From assembly GCF_910592395.1 (NCBI RefSeq), contig NC_088312.1, positions 1,922,001 through 1,986,000 on the forward strand: a DNA stretch of 64,000 nt, written 5' to 3'. Origin of the DNA: Lineus longissimus. Lineage: Eukaryota; Nemertea; Pilidiophora; Heteronemertea; Lineidae. Below, one piece after another: positions 1 through 10,885 of the stretch. The position numbers and the translations under genes were made by a program. The stretch's first letter is position 1. The number at the start of each line of letters is the position of its first letter. The notes below the pieces were generated by a model. The model saw only the letters and a program-made list of their open reading frames with translations. It had not been told where the DNA came from and did not search any database.

Positions 1-1670
1 TTCCTTTAGAGCCGGGAGATCAAACAGCATCTCGTACAGGCGCAGCGGGATGGAGCAAACGACGTATGCGCTGCTGACTAGTATGAGCATGCGTGTTAGA
101 TGACTTGTTTCCTGTTTCCGTTTTGCGTCGCTGGGAGCAGATGAACCAGTCATCTGTTTGTGTTTGTGTGATGCTCGTTTGACTGTGATTATGATCCAGA
201 TATTCATAAACATGATGACTGCAAATGGTATGAGAGTCCCGAAGAACAGCTGGAACATTGAGCCAAACATCTCCAGGGCTGGATTGCCCTTTACATCCGG
301 CTGGACTGATTCAACACCTTAAAAAGAGCAATCCAAGCACGTGGCCTGCCATGGTCAGAAGTCAACATTTCAATTCGTCCCAGGGTCACCAACATTCTAC
401 TCCCATGAGTACAAGTAGCAAGCTATTGCTGTCGACGTTGCTCTCAACAGTCGTAGAAAGCGCTTTCCTATCATTGACTATGCCGTTAGTGAGGTCCATT
501 CAGTGACAAGATTATTTCCCGGACATTCTATCGTACGGTAGGACAATTAACTTTTTTGACAACGACATGACCCGTGGAAGACGTTTGAAATATGTTGTGC
601 TTTGATTAAAGCACAAGAGGCATATGCATGATGACTATGATCTCCTGGCCTCGCCATATACCCTGGATTATTGTGTCTAAGAGGTAAAGGGAGAGGGTCA
701 GGAGATGAACAACATGCCTGGGCAAGCTTCCTGGATAAAGGCCAGTAAGTTAAAAGTGAATGATGAGTTAAAATATAAACAGTGCAATAAAAGTCTGCTA
801 ACGTTTGTACCCTGTTTCAACATACTTACCAGTGCTTTCATCAAAGTTGTATTTATATACAAAGAGAACGTTAGAGTTGAGACCAAAAATTAGCACGAGG
901 GTCATGAACACTGTGACCTTGGCTCTTGCCGTTGTGCAGATTCGTCCTGCCGCCATTGGGAATCTGACAACAATCAGACGATCCACCGACATCTCCATAA
1001 GAAAGAACCCGGATGAAATGGCAAACGAGTACTCCAGGTACCAAATAACCCTGAAAATGTATTTTGTTATAGTGGCTGATGAAAGAAATTAATGGTAGTG
1101 CCTTCAAAAACGCCGCCCGAGAAAGGATTCGGCGAGTCTCATGTCTTATTCCGGTGAGCCCTTGCTCCCCCCGCCAGCTAAGCCCATGCCCATTACACGA
1201 GGGCAACTAAGATATGGAGGCGAATCAAGCTCTTCAGTTGGTGACTGGTCCAGACCATAACCTATCGGGAAAGGTCGGTCACGAACGAGTCACAAACGCA
1301 TCGGCAACAGCTGATTATTTCCAACAACTGTGATTTCCGAACCTGCGATGGTGACTTACTCCAAAAACTTTCCGATGTTGCCACCAAGAAAATTCCTCAC
1401 CGGATCAGACTCGAAGACAACGGCAATGGTATCGCCCGTCAAGAAAGTCATGGTGTCCACCACTGCCAGTGCCGCCATGTATACGGATGTTGATATCCTC
1501 CTGTTGTCACTACGCATGGTAATCAGGAATGACATAATATTCCCCGGAAGGCCTATAACGGTGGCGACGTAGTATAAGTAATTCAGGGCAATCCAGTAGA
1601 TCGTCTCCAACAGCTGCACCTCCCCAGATTTGGTCGTGCAGGGGACACCAGTCGTTACAGAATTATTCAT
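1..1670 (-). CDS. Class A (rhodopsin-like) GPCR, paralogue 1, 3' end outside window
   Basis: Three exons can be joined on the minus strand: 1670-1360 (ATG at 1670), 1050-830, and 317 to the window edge. Each junction has GT/AG ends (GTAAGT donor at 1359, GTAAGT at 829; acceptors TTTTCAG and TTTTTAAG) and matching phases (2, then 1). Exon 1 carries TM1 (GLPGN, the usual GN motif) and TM2 with the conserved Asp (ALAVVDTMT). Exon 2 carries TM3-TM4 with the motif EMSVDRLIVVRFP (DRL in place of DRY). Exon 3 carries TM5, a basic intracellular loop 3 and TM6 (SIPLRLYEMLF). TM7 and the C-terminus lie beyond position 1. The product should be a plasma-membrane receptor signalling through G proteins; the ligand cannot be read from sequence. 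TM3 lacks the usual disulfide cysteine. It is a close paralogue of the gene at 6005-7975 with the same exon plan. Confidence 0.85.
512..548. repeat. End fragment of a small MITE-like repeat family
   Basis: The stretch with TTTCCCGGACATTCTATCG followed by TAGGACAATTAACTTTT resembles the right end of the element at 24676-24848. It lies in the intron between exons 2 and 3 of the first GPCR gene. The similarity was matched by eye only. Confidence 0.35.
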
Positions 1671-2508
1671 AATTAATCCAAAATGAAGCTTCGCCCCACT
1701 ATATCAACAGCAAATGGTCATGTACGGTATTCAAATGCGGACTAACTGATTCACGAAACGCCGAATGGAGAATTTCCCATTCAGTAAATTTCATACTATC
1801 CTGACGCACTTTTACGGCAAAAAAAAGTTGTTTTAAACTGCTATCTGTTATGTGATATATTGATGATATAGGTGGGTATGATCACCGCACGTTGTCAGAC
1901 CGTTTTATAACGACACACCTTGTACGTGACAGTAACTTGACCAACAAGCTATATTTGTATTAAATCTAAATGCAGCGATTCCCTGGTTTGCTGATTTCTA
2001 TAAATAATGGATTATCCATTTCTAAAGACCTATCATATTTATATTTGATGTATTTCAAACACATAAAAACTTGAACTGCAGTGGAAAAGTTACGTTTAAC
2101 ACGAAGTAGATTTTCCAATATGTTCAAGTTTGAGTTAAATCTCACTGATTTGATCAATCACAATGAATGACCAACACTAAGGACCACAATGGCATGAACT
2201 CAAAATGATGACATTGTGAGTTGTGGGAATGCTGAAGTCACTATCAACCATGGTATTGTTCGTGATCTCATCCAACATCCCATCCTGATTTATTCTCAAA
2301 GGTGTGCGAATATCGATTTACCGTACATGCTGTAATAACCCTTCAAACCACCCCCATCATGCATATTAATACCGGCACGGCAATTGTAATGCATATCAGC
2401 TGGAAGCCTTTATTACATGTTGAACAATTTAGCCAAAAACGGGAACACTTTTCCGGTTGTTCCAAGTCAGTTTATCTCTTGGCTCAATTTCGAAAGGAAT
2501 TTTTGCTG
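1671..2508. other. Intergenic, upstream of GPCR paralogue 1
   Basis: AT-rich sequence between the GPCR start codon and the minisatellite. It probably contains the GPCR promoter and 5' UTR on the minus strand, but no TATA box or initiator is convincing, and I see no coding exon. Confidence 0.5.
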
Positions 2509-3121
2509 AGACCACCTCGCCAGGTTTTGTAGCTGGATTGCCAGGAATGTGTCCGATCCGCAAGACCACCTCGACAGGTTTTGTAGCTGGATTGCCAGGA
2601 ATGTGTCCGATCCGCAAGACTACCTCAACAGGTCTTGCAGCTGGATTGCCAGGAATGTGTCCGATCCGCAAGACCACCTCGTCAGGTTTTGTAGCTGGAT
2701 TGCCAGGAATGTGTCCGATCCGCAAGACCACCTCGACAGGTTTTGTAGCTGGATTGCCAGGAATGTGTCCGATCCGCAAGACTACCTCAACAGGTCTTGC
2801 AGCTGGATTGCCCGGAATGTGTCCGATCCGCAAGACCACCTCGACAGGTTTTGTAGCTGGATTGCCAGGAATGTGTCCGATCCGCAAGACTACCTCAACA
2901 GGTCTTGCAGCTGGATTGCCAGGAATGTGTCCGATCCGCAAGACCACCTCGACAGGTTTTGTAGCTGGATTGCCAGGAATGTGTCCGATCCGCAAGACCA
3001 CCTCGACAGGTTTTGTAGCTGGATTGTCAGGAATGTGTCCGATCCGCAAGACCACCTCAACAGGTCTTGCAGCTGGATTGCCAGGAATGTGTCCGATCCG
3101 CAAGACCACATCGACAGGTTT
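2509..3121. repeat. 54-bp minisatellite, about 11 copies, with higher-order structure
   Basis: A 54-bp unit (core GCTGGATTGCCAGGAATGTG) is tandemly repeated about 11.3 times. Two unit variants alternate: one with TTTTGTAGCT (T) and one with TCTTGCAGCT (A). The plus-strand order is T T A T T A T A T T A, i.e. a trimer of about 162 bp with one T lost in the third set. Because 54 is a multiple of three, long ORFs run through it in frames of both strands. None has an initiation context or other sign of being a gene, so the ORFs are best read as by-products. Copies differ by single bases, which points to recent expansion. Confidence 0.95.
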
Positions 3122-3884
3122 TCTAGCCGAAGTAGAAATTTGAGTTGGCCTCTCCTAAGCAAAGTATCGTAATGGCAGATTATCTTCATAAATATCTTGA
3201 ATATAAAAGGGCTGAAAGAACATATCAGTTAGGAGAGTGATTATGGCAAGCGCAGCTGCGCTATTTCATTTCGGCACTTGGAATAATGATTTGGGCCTGC
3301 TGTTATAAAACTCCCCACCTATGTTTTGCAACACACTACCAAATTTTACCCTTAAACCGAATATACCAACGACAAAGTAAGCATCTACAAAGACAGCTAA
3401 GACAATTCCCGGGGTAAGTATCATTTAATGGATTCTCTTTTTCGACTTTCCAAACTGTGTATGGCGCCCAGAAATGTAGCCACGCCAGAAAACGACTGCT
3501 AGGAATTTATTTCTGTACTGGAACATATATGATTCTCACGCCAGGTATAAATATAGACGCAAGAAACCTCCACAATTTTTTAACCCGGATCGCCACAGAG
3601 GGGACACTTTTCAGGTATCCAGTTGGCATGAGCATCATCGCAGAGGTTTTTTTGCTCAGGTACTATTATGTACACGATGTTGCTCACATTCATAGTGTCA
3701 CCTGTCTTGTGTGTGGTCTCCACTTGTATTGAATCGCCAACCGGCTCTCTGAAGAGCCGAATGAAGGAATGATGGGATGCTAGGATCGAGATCTCCCCTC
3801 GCGTGATTAAAGGAGAAGTCCTCGAGATAATGCTGGTGTACAGCACTCTTAGATATCATCCTCCCCGCAAAAGTGTCCGTCACT
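3122..3884. other. Intergenic, upstream of the small cysteine-rich peptide gene
   Basis: I see no supported coding sequence. Short ORFs on both strands have no recognisable domain or splice context. The right end probably holds the promoter of the plus-strand gene that starts at 4001. Confidence 0.45.
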
Positions 3885-3899
3885 GGGACACTCTATATC
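3885..3899 (+). promoter_or_regulatory. Possible TATA-like element with adjoining kappaB-like site
   Basis: GGGACACTCT (3885-3894) matches the Rel/NF-kB consensus GGGRNNYYCC at all but the last base and runs straight into TATATC (3894-3899). The pair lies about 100 bp upstream of the start codon at 4001, a suitable distance for a core promoter with a short 5' UTR. Short motifs like these occur by chance, so this is only a suggestion. Confidence 0.25.
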
Positions 3900-4000
3900 A
3901 TAGGAGTAAGAAACAAAAACAACGCTTCGTCGATGCAATCCCTTTTTCTCAATTCAGCTCCAGGCCAACCAACCCAACCAAACCCAGCCATACCCCAGCA

Positions 4001-5397
4001 ATGGATCGTGCGCAGTTCATATCCTTGTTCCTTTTAGTGCTGATAACCGGTGAAATGGGTAGGCTACTTTTATTCAGCATGTCCGATCCACGTTTGGAAC
4101 TTATGTCTGTCAATCCTATTGTGCACAGTGCAGTAGTTTTTCAGTCTTCGACACTGATGTGGGTGATTGCATAAACTGCAAGAGACTGTATCAGAGATGC
4201 AAAAAAAATCAATGTGCTTCGACAATGAATAGAAGAACATCCAATAGTGTGTTAAACAACCATGGAAATTTGAAATGTTAAACACGTTATTCTAATTACA
4301 AGAAAAGCTGAGGAAAAGTGTCACGGTTCTTTTCGAAAAACTCTTTTGCAATCAAAGGTTGTAGTGGTACCAAACCCCTGAGGAAAAATGAACAGCAACA
4401 TTCGCCGAAATTATTACTTTATACCGGGTACAGTGTTTTGAACCACCTTCTAAGTATGTTGTTTAAGGTATATGTCAAGCTTTTTCGAGCATATCACCAT
4501 CACGACAATCTCTTTGAATCATATTGCATTATCAGCATTCCAACTAAACCATATGTGTGTTTTCCTTCAGTCAATGCACTAAAGGTCGCCTGGCCCGCAT
4601 ACCCAGGAAAGCAGGGTATCCGATCCAGTGTTTGCCAGAAGAGACTCAATTGCGGTCCTAAGAACATTGCTACCAAGGGAGTTTGCAAGCTGTTCTGTCT
4701 GGGGAGAAAAAGATTCTGGGAGTGAGTAGAATTTTTTTCAAATTAGGAAAAGAGTTTGCGAACCGATTCTACCCAATGATGTTTCGACATTACAGAAATG
4801 ATTGCATGAAGAATTTTATTTTACGGGTTGTTCTTCTGACTGTTCACCCAGTCCATTCTTGCTGTTGCATACACGGTATCTAAATGTACGTTATGTTCGT
4901 CTTACTTTCAGGAAATGTGGGAAAAATGGCTCGAAAAACCCGAAGGCAAAGATTTGCAAAGCAATCGTTGCCAAGGCTACCGAAAAAGCTGGGTCAGGTA
5001 TGTAGCAATCAGCTTTCGTTTTCCCACTCCGAGAACCGTTTAAGGATCCGTGATAAGTCCATGACTCTTGTTTACACGACGTGCAGAATGGGAAGTTGCC
5101 GTGTTGATCAAGATAATTACACACTGAAGTAATATCATAAACAAAGCATGTTAAAAATGTGTTGCTTGCTCCTCGGTTTGAAAGTACGTTTAGTCAAGGC
5201 TGGAGGAAAAGTCCTTTACGATTATTCTATTAAATGATACATAAGTGAAAAAAACAGCAGTATTTAACATATTTTACTATTTTCTAGGTCTCATCAAGTT
5301 AACGGATGCTGCAGTCAAAGGTGTCTTAGCACTGGCTAGTTTAACCGTTTTTGGCAAGCGGGACCAGATGATGCTAGAAAAGAGCGTGCTCGAATAA
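4001..5397 (+). CDS. Secreted basic six-cysteine peptide precursor with Gly-Lys-Arg processing site
   Basis: Four exons join cleanly: 4001-4058, 4571-4721, 4912-4997 and 5288-5397 (phases 1, 2, 1; donors GTAGGC, GTGAGT, GTATGT; acceptors CCTTCAG, CTTTCAG, TTTCTAG). They give 134 residues. Residues 1-22 form a signal peptide with likely cleavage after VNA (20-22). Residues 41-85 hold six cysteines (41, 47, 58, 62, 72, 85; spacing C-x5-C-x10-C-x3-C-x9-C-x12-C) in a strongly Lys/Arg-rich background, with a GRKR site at 64-67. Residues 97-120 could form an amphipathic helix, followed by GKR (121-123), a classic amidation/cleavage signal, and an acidic tail ending in LEKSVLE. Signal, basic mature part, GKR and acidic tail is a layout known from animal antimicrobial-peptide and neuropeptide precursors. 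Part of the cysteine spacing (C-x3-C-x9-C) recalls macins, but I cannot assign a family. An AATAAA overlaps the stop codon. Confidence 0.75.
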
Positions 5398-5398
5398 A
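5393..5398 (+). terminator. Poly(A) signal overlapping the stop codon of the small peptide gene
   Basis: AATAAA overlaps the TAA stop at 5395-5397. A second AATAAA at 5587-5592 would give a more usual 3' UTR of about 200 nt and may be the one used. Confidence 0.45.
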
Positions 5399-6004
5399 AA
5401 GAGACAGGTTGCAGAAACTAAGTCGGAAGCATTAGTCGCGCCATACCAAGGCGGGTGTACGACTTATCAAGAACATCGGCTTTAATCGAAAAGAGGGAGA
5501 CGAACACAGCCCAAGGTGACAACACCAACTAGAATATATACTGCAATTTTGCCTGTACCCTAAAATTTGCCTGTACCCTAAAATGGAATAAAAGAAGCCT
5601 CCAGTTGATTTGCATGCGTTTTTACCTATCGGATTACGTTGCAGTGCCGTCATTGAAACAACACTGATCGCGTATTTTGCACCTCGTTTTGGCATATGAG
5701 AGAATCTCTTATAACGAACGACACCACGAGCAGGAAAACAATTCTGCTAGCTTGTGGCCCCATCGGAGAGAGTGTTCAATAGGTTCGAGAAAGGTCATGA
5801 TGAACAATTTCCAAATGTGCTCGCCATTCGAAAATTAGCAGTATTATTCCACTGACGGTGATGTTGGCTGATGAACAAACAGCTAAAAAGGGATCAGCAG
5901 TTCGACAGTGTATTAGCTTTTTTGGTATTCGGCTTGTCCCAGACAAGCTTCATAAGACTTTTATGCAACAATAAAACGTTAAGGCATCTCCTTGTTGAAT
6001 GAAG
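5398..6004. other. Intergenic between the convergent peptide gene and GPCR paralogue 2
   Basis: This is 3' flank for both neighbours, which are transcribed toward each other. It contains the second AATAAA (5587) and a short direct repeat. No coding sequence is supported. Confidence 0.5.
5544..5583. repeat. Short direct repeat
   Basis: The 19-bp string TTGCCTGTACCCTAAAATT or a near copy occurs twice back to back in the presumed 3' flank of the peptide gene. Confidence 0.6.
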
Positions 6005-7975
6005 TTACATTTTACAGCATGTAATGATCTGTCTAAATCGTTGCTTAACATCACTTCTGTATTTCTTACCACCCCCAATACAGTAAAGATAAAAATTGAT
6101 TCCATAATTGATCTCCCAGAACTGCAACATAATGAAATCCTGGCTATTAAATCTTAAGAACCAATACTCCTCACTTAAATTGTAGTGAACTCTTATCACA
6201 GGTATCCCAATCAACGTATCGTACAACCTGTATGGAATGGACGTCAACACATAAGCTATACTAACAAGAATCAACATTCGGATGAGGTATGTCGTTTCCT
6301 TCTCTCGGGTTTTCTGTCCTCGGTCACCGACACCCATAAGGTCTCTTTCATGAGACGCGTTCCGAACAACGACTATTATCCACACATTGCAAAACACAAT
6401 AACACAAAAAGGAAGAATCGTCCCAAATGCCAACTGTGATGCATTTCCGAGTGTTTCTAATTCGGGGGCGTGAGGTACTGACATCCGAAAAACACCTTCA
6501 TCTAAAACATAAGCAGAAAGATGATCGAATCTAGTTTAACTTGACAGGATTTGAACGTCCGTGGCAACAATATACAATGTGTATCTCACCTGACATTGCA
6601 ACCACTATCATTATTCTTTGACCTGATCAATACTTACCTGTCTCGTTATCCTGTACATAACGATAGGTAAAATAAATGTAGAGATTCAAGCCGCCAATTA
6701 CAATAAAAGTCACGACTATGGTGACAAAAGCCCGACGGGTTGTACAGAGTCTTCTTGCAGCCATTGGGAATTTCACTGCAATTAATCTATCAATTGTCAT
6801 TTCTGCGAGGTAGAAGCCCGATAGAATACCGAACGAATAGGATTGATACCACATTGTCCTGAAAGATAGCATTCTTAGGATATCGGAGGTTTATGTTCGC
6901 TTCTCTTGCTCTCACAAAACCCCTGCGACAATTCCCATCATTAGCTGAAGACAATTCCAATCATTGGTTGGTAATCTTGATCGAGGACTTGAAATGGTTT
7001 TTTATGGATAAAATGGCATTCAGAAATCCTAGAACTAATGGCTACGACGAATCTCAGTCACGTCATCATGGAATGATTATAGATAGCTTGCATTGTGTAA
7101 CGAGTATTCTGATTTTGCGCGCGCCTGTGCTTCAGTCAATGATCGTAAAGAACGTCTCGGGGGTTGTTGTACGAGCCGGAGAAGCTATTAACGTCTGATT
7201 TCCTCAGTATTGGATGAGAGAGATTTAATGAAACGGGAATTTTTCTGGTTGTCAAGTTGTCAAGTTATCGGTTGTTTGTTGGCTATTTTGAGGGTAAAGA
7301 AGGTGTGACCTATACTAAACGAAAATTCCTCTTGGTGGCACTCGTAATATGCATCATTCCATCTAAAGAGACACCTTTGAGAAAACAAGGAGAATCGTTG
7401 TGGACTATGAAATCAACTCGGAGTCAATCCTTAAATCATCACTGTTACCCTTTTCAAAACATGCGTTACTGCAAGTATGAGGGGACGAAAATAAGTACAT
7501 GAATGCATTGAGTTTTAGAGTGATATAACCCCGGGATTTCAGTTCTGATTTTATATGACCAATCTAGTGATATTTGCATAACGGAAAAGGAATTAAAAAT
7601 ATAGCGGGGCTAATGAGTTTAAGATCGTTTCAGAAATGAGACTGGAAAAGAAACATGAGTGAAATGTACGAACTGCATGGCGAACTCAGACAGAGGATCG
7701 GTGGTCCAGAACATGAGAATCATCGCCCAGATGAGTTCAATGAGGACCATGGTATCGGCCAAAGCAAGTGCAGTCATGTAGTTACAGGTGGAAATGTGCC
7801 TGTTCTTCTTTTGTAGAGTAATGATGATAGACATAACATTTCCAAATAGTCCTACAATAGCGATGATGATCCAGGAGTACTTGGTGACGATGATGTAAAC
7901 GATTCGTAACACAAGCACCTCGTGGTCAACGTCGTCTCGTACTGTGGCCATCGAGGCTTCCACGTCGAATTCCAT
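6005..7975 (-). CDS. Class A GPCR, paralogue 2 (exon 1 donor unclear)
   Basis: ATG at 7975; exon 1 encodes TM1-TM2 (GLFGNVMS, ALALADTMV). Exon 2 is 6858-6638 (TM3-TM4, EMTIDRLIAVKFP) and exon 3 is 6501-6005 (TM5, TM6 SIPYRLYDTLI, TM7 INFYLY in place of NPxxY, then a short Cys-containing tail). Exon 2 is 221 nt, exactly as in the paralogue at 1-1670, with identical phases (enters after phase 2, leaves phase 1). The matching exon 1 donor is missing: where the paralogue has GTAAGT, this gene has TGTTTC, and no good phase-2 donor lies before the stop near 7619. The gene may use a weak donor (GTTCGT after 7694 would fit the phase), have an unseen small exon, or be a recent pseudogene. TM3 lacks the canonical disulfide cysteine. 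Ligand unknown. Confidence 0.8.
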
Positions 7976-9204
7976 TCTTACTACAAAGTGATAATTTTTT
8001 CACTCGCCTTTGCTAACCGCTGTGTTCAATTGCCTCTGGAGCCGAGGTGTGTTTGAAGCAGCTACACAGAGAAGTTGGACAAGTACAAGTACACATAATC
8101 CTAGAGCCTAATGACGTGTGAACAATTTTCGGACACGCATTCGATCGATCAAGTACGAGTAATCAAGAAGCCAGGACTACTGTAACATGTAGTGACCATT
8201 GGCTTAATTTGATGCACATCTCATGCACAGGTTGGATGTACATCCCGATATGGATGCAGATATTACCAAACTTGAGATAATGTGACAACTCCAGCAAGGC
8301 TCGCTCTTCGAAGTGTCAAAACCCTAGCCTCTTTTGTCACTGACAATTCGGTTGGTGAATCCAACTTGTTGCTTGTTTATGGCCTATATCAAGCGTGTTT
8401 ACTGGCGCAAATCGACAGGTTTAAGTCATTGAAATCGAACGTTTGTAATTGCCAGGATTTGTGGCAATATCGGTATCCTCTTATTGGCTTCAAGCATTTT
8501 CCCACAGCGCATCAGCCAATCCAATCGAAAGATATCAGCACTGCCAGCAGAAACTTCACCTCCCCATCGGGCGTTTCACCCTTAATAGGTTAAACGTCTG
8601 ATCGGGCGAAAAGTCCCGATTGGTAAGTCCGGGATCCACCTGTGCAGTCGTTTATCCTGCGTGGACTTGACGCTGTCTCTACAAGGCCTGGGCCGCCTGT
8701 GACTTCCTCCCGTCGCGACTCGTTCTCTGGATCGATTCAAATGATGGTTCATGAGTGAGGTTGGCTGTATGGGTATATATACAGATAATTACCAAGGTTG
8801 TTATTATTACTTTGTAGCTTTTCATACACAGGAAAAAGCGGTGTGACAATTTCGGTGTAATATTGCATGGTGCGTAATAGGGCAATTTAAATCTGCTCTG
8901 CAGTAACGGCGTCATTCGAAACCTCGGTCGAAATTATCGGAACTACATAGGGTTATTGACCAACACGATGATTATGGTGCTTGTTGACCGCATTATCATA
9001 TCACACTTTTTCGGTAATATGGGAAAAGTCCGGGCTTTTTCTCATTTACATGTTTGAAATATAGATTCATGTTCTGTTAAACGACATTGGCTATATACAT
9101 GTACATCAAGGACCTTCTTGGATCATATATGTACAATACAATTTGAATTCCCTGGACTGTCTCTTCTGGTGTCTAAGATCTGTATTACACGGTGTTACGA
9201 GTTT
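7976..9204. other. Intergenic between GPCR paralogue 2 and the LamG/PAN gene
   Basis: Upstream flank of the GPCR and downstream flank of the LamG/PAN gene. Short ORFs near 8282-8593 and 8679-8915 have no domain or splice support. I see nothing else defined here. Confidence 0.5.
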
Positions 9205-10885
9205 TTAGATATTCACATAAAGCGAATAAATATAACTTCCTGGATCTAACTCGAAATCGACATTGTCACGGAAGAAATCAACGGTTGATAAGATACACTT
9301 TCCGTTAGAGGGCGTAAAAGAGAATGACCAACAGTTGTCGTTGTCGTTGCATTTGGACATGCAGTGAAACTTCGATGACGTCACTGCCTCGGAGAGTTGA
9401 CTTGCACTTGGTATTTTCTGACCATTTTTGTAGAGCTCGTACCAATTTTTTGGATCGCTCACGTCTGTCAAAAGAAAACAAAATCACTTCAGAATACGTT
9501 TTGCAAAAACTGAATGTTTTTGTTAAGGTACAACAGTCCAAAGACAATCACTGCAAAAGCAACAATCGGTATAAGATGCGGTGAATATGCTTCGATTTGC
9601 ATACACCAACAATCTCGGCACCAGTGTAATGTCTTAGTGAGTTTTAATTGTCAGTGTTCCCTCTTCGACTGCATGCGGAACGCCTCATAACAGATATGTT
9701 CCCTTCCCATTAAGTCCCATCCCTAGATTCCATTTTGGCTGAAACGGTGAAGTAATACCTTGTACCACGGACAATTCAGTATGCTCATTCCATGCGGCAG
9801 GTCTGAACTCCAGGTTTTTGGAAGAGGAGGGCAAAATCTGTGCCGTGACAGTGCTAAGGAATGACAAGTAAGCGGACGCTTTACACGTACTGTACTATAA
9901 GTATCAATGCCTAATCAAAAATAGGCTTATCCTACTTCGTGTAGGCCTTTGACAACGGTGTATATGTTCGCAGTTCGTTTCATTCCTACCTTCTTGCTGC
10001 ATCCGCTTTAAGCATAGCTTTCTGACCCGTTTGAAGTCGCTTCCATTCAGCGCAGTGTTGAACAGCATCATACAGCTCATCCCGCCATTGAAATGCTTGG
10101 AATAGATATTACTCGGTTGCCTATACCCGAAGTAGACCTTACTAGCCGTTGACGTGTCTGCTGCCACATTCTTTTTAACCACTTTCACCTCTGTAACACC
10201 ATCCATAAAACCCACAACCTTTCCCGATGACTTGTCGTAAGAAATCCCGAAGAACTTCCAGACATTCTTGGTACAAACCAAGCTGGGGAAATCTGCATGT
10301 GTATCCGCAATTGTATGATACACATTGATATGCAAGTTCTGTTTACCATGGCACCAAATGTAACAACCGTATTTGGAGTTGTCCGAGTCCCGAGGCCATT
10401 CAACTAATGGCTCGGACGTTCCTCCCAGGGATTTAATAAATCCCGCAAAACTGAAACCGCCGTACTTTCGAACGTCCAAGACGCTGGTCTTGGTTACCCA
10501 GGCGTATGATGTGCTGTTACCGTGGAAACGTACAGCCCCGTTCTGTAAACCAGTCGGCCCGGTGGTATAGGTGAGGCCCTTGAATGTAGCCTGATTACCA
10601 TTACCAGATAGGTCCCTTCCTTTCACCTCTCCATTCATCTGCCAGTGTCCAATTGGGGCAGGCGAGAACGCAACTAAAATAGAGCAACAAACGTGTAAAC
10701 AGCTAAGTTTTGCGGATGTTTTCCTAATTTGCGGACTTCGCGAATAAAGTAGATTCGCGAGTCGAGATGGTCATTACAGAAACACGTAAGTTTTTATAAA
10801 AATTTTTAGAACGTGACTTACCATATTTGCTCCTAGTCAGGGAACGGATAAAAATTACCAATGTTAGAAACTTTAAAAGCAACAT
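9205..10885 (-). CDS. Secreted LamG (concanavalin-like) plus PAN/apple-domain protein
   Basis: Three exons join in phase: 10885-10822, 10673-9990 and 9464-9205 (both introns phase 1; donors GTAAGT and GTAGGA; acceptors ATTTTAG and TTGACAG), giving 335 residues. Residues 1-20 are a signal peptide; an in-frame upstream Met exists, but the hydrophobic stretch begins right after the chosen Met. Residues about 28-235 are a LamG/concanavalin-like jelly-roll: it opens with GHWQMNG and DLSGNGNQATF, and has the usual central WKFFGISYD and GFMDG strands. Residues about 250-335 form a PAN/apple-like module with paired cysteines (CMSKCNDNDNCWSF). Such proteins are extracellular and bind carbohydrate or protein ligands in other animals; the partner here is unknown. 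The 684-nt exon encoding the whole LamG fold as one unit fits domain shuffling. Confidence 0.85.

Noticed and set aside
2429-3189. Long ORFs (up to 228 codons) with 18-residue repeats on both strands
   Set aside because: They are forced by a 54-bp tandem repeat lacking stops. Frames on both strands are equally open and there is no signal peptide, splice chain or family.
9685-9867. Possible extra exon between the LamG and PAN modules
   Set aside because: Its acceptor and donor phases cannot both fit the phase-1 neighbours, whereas joining 9990 directly to 9464 is in frame.
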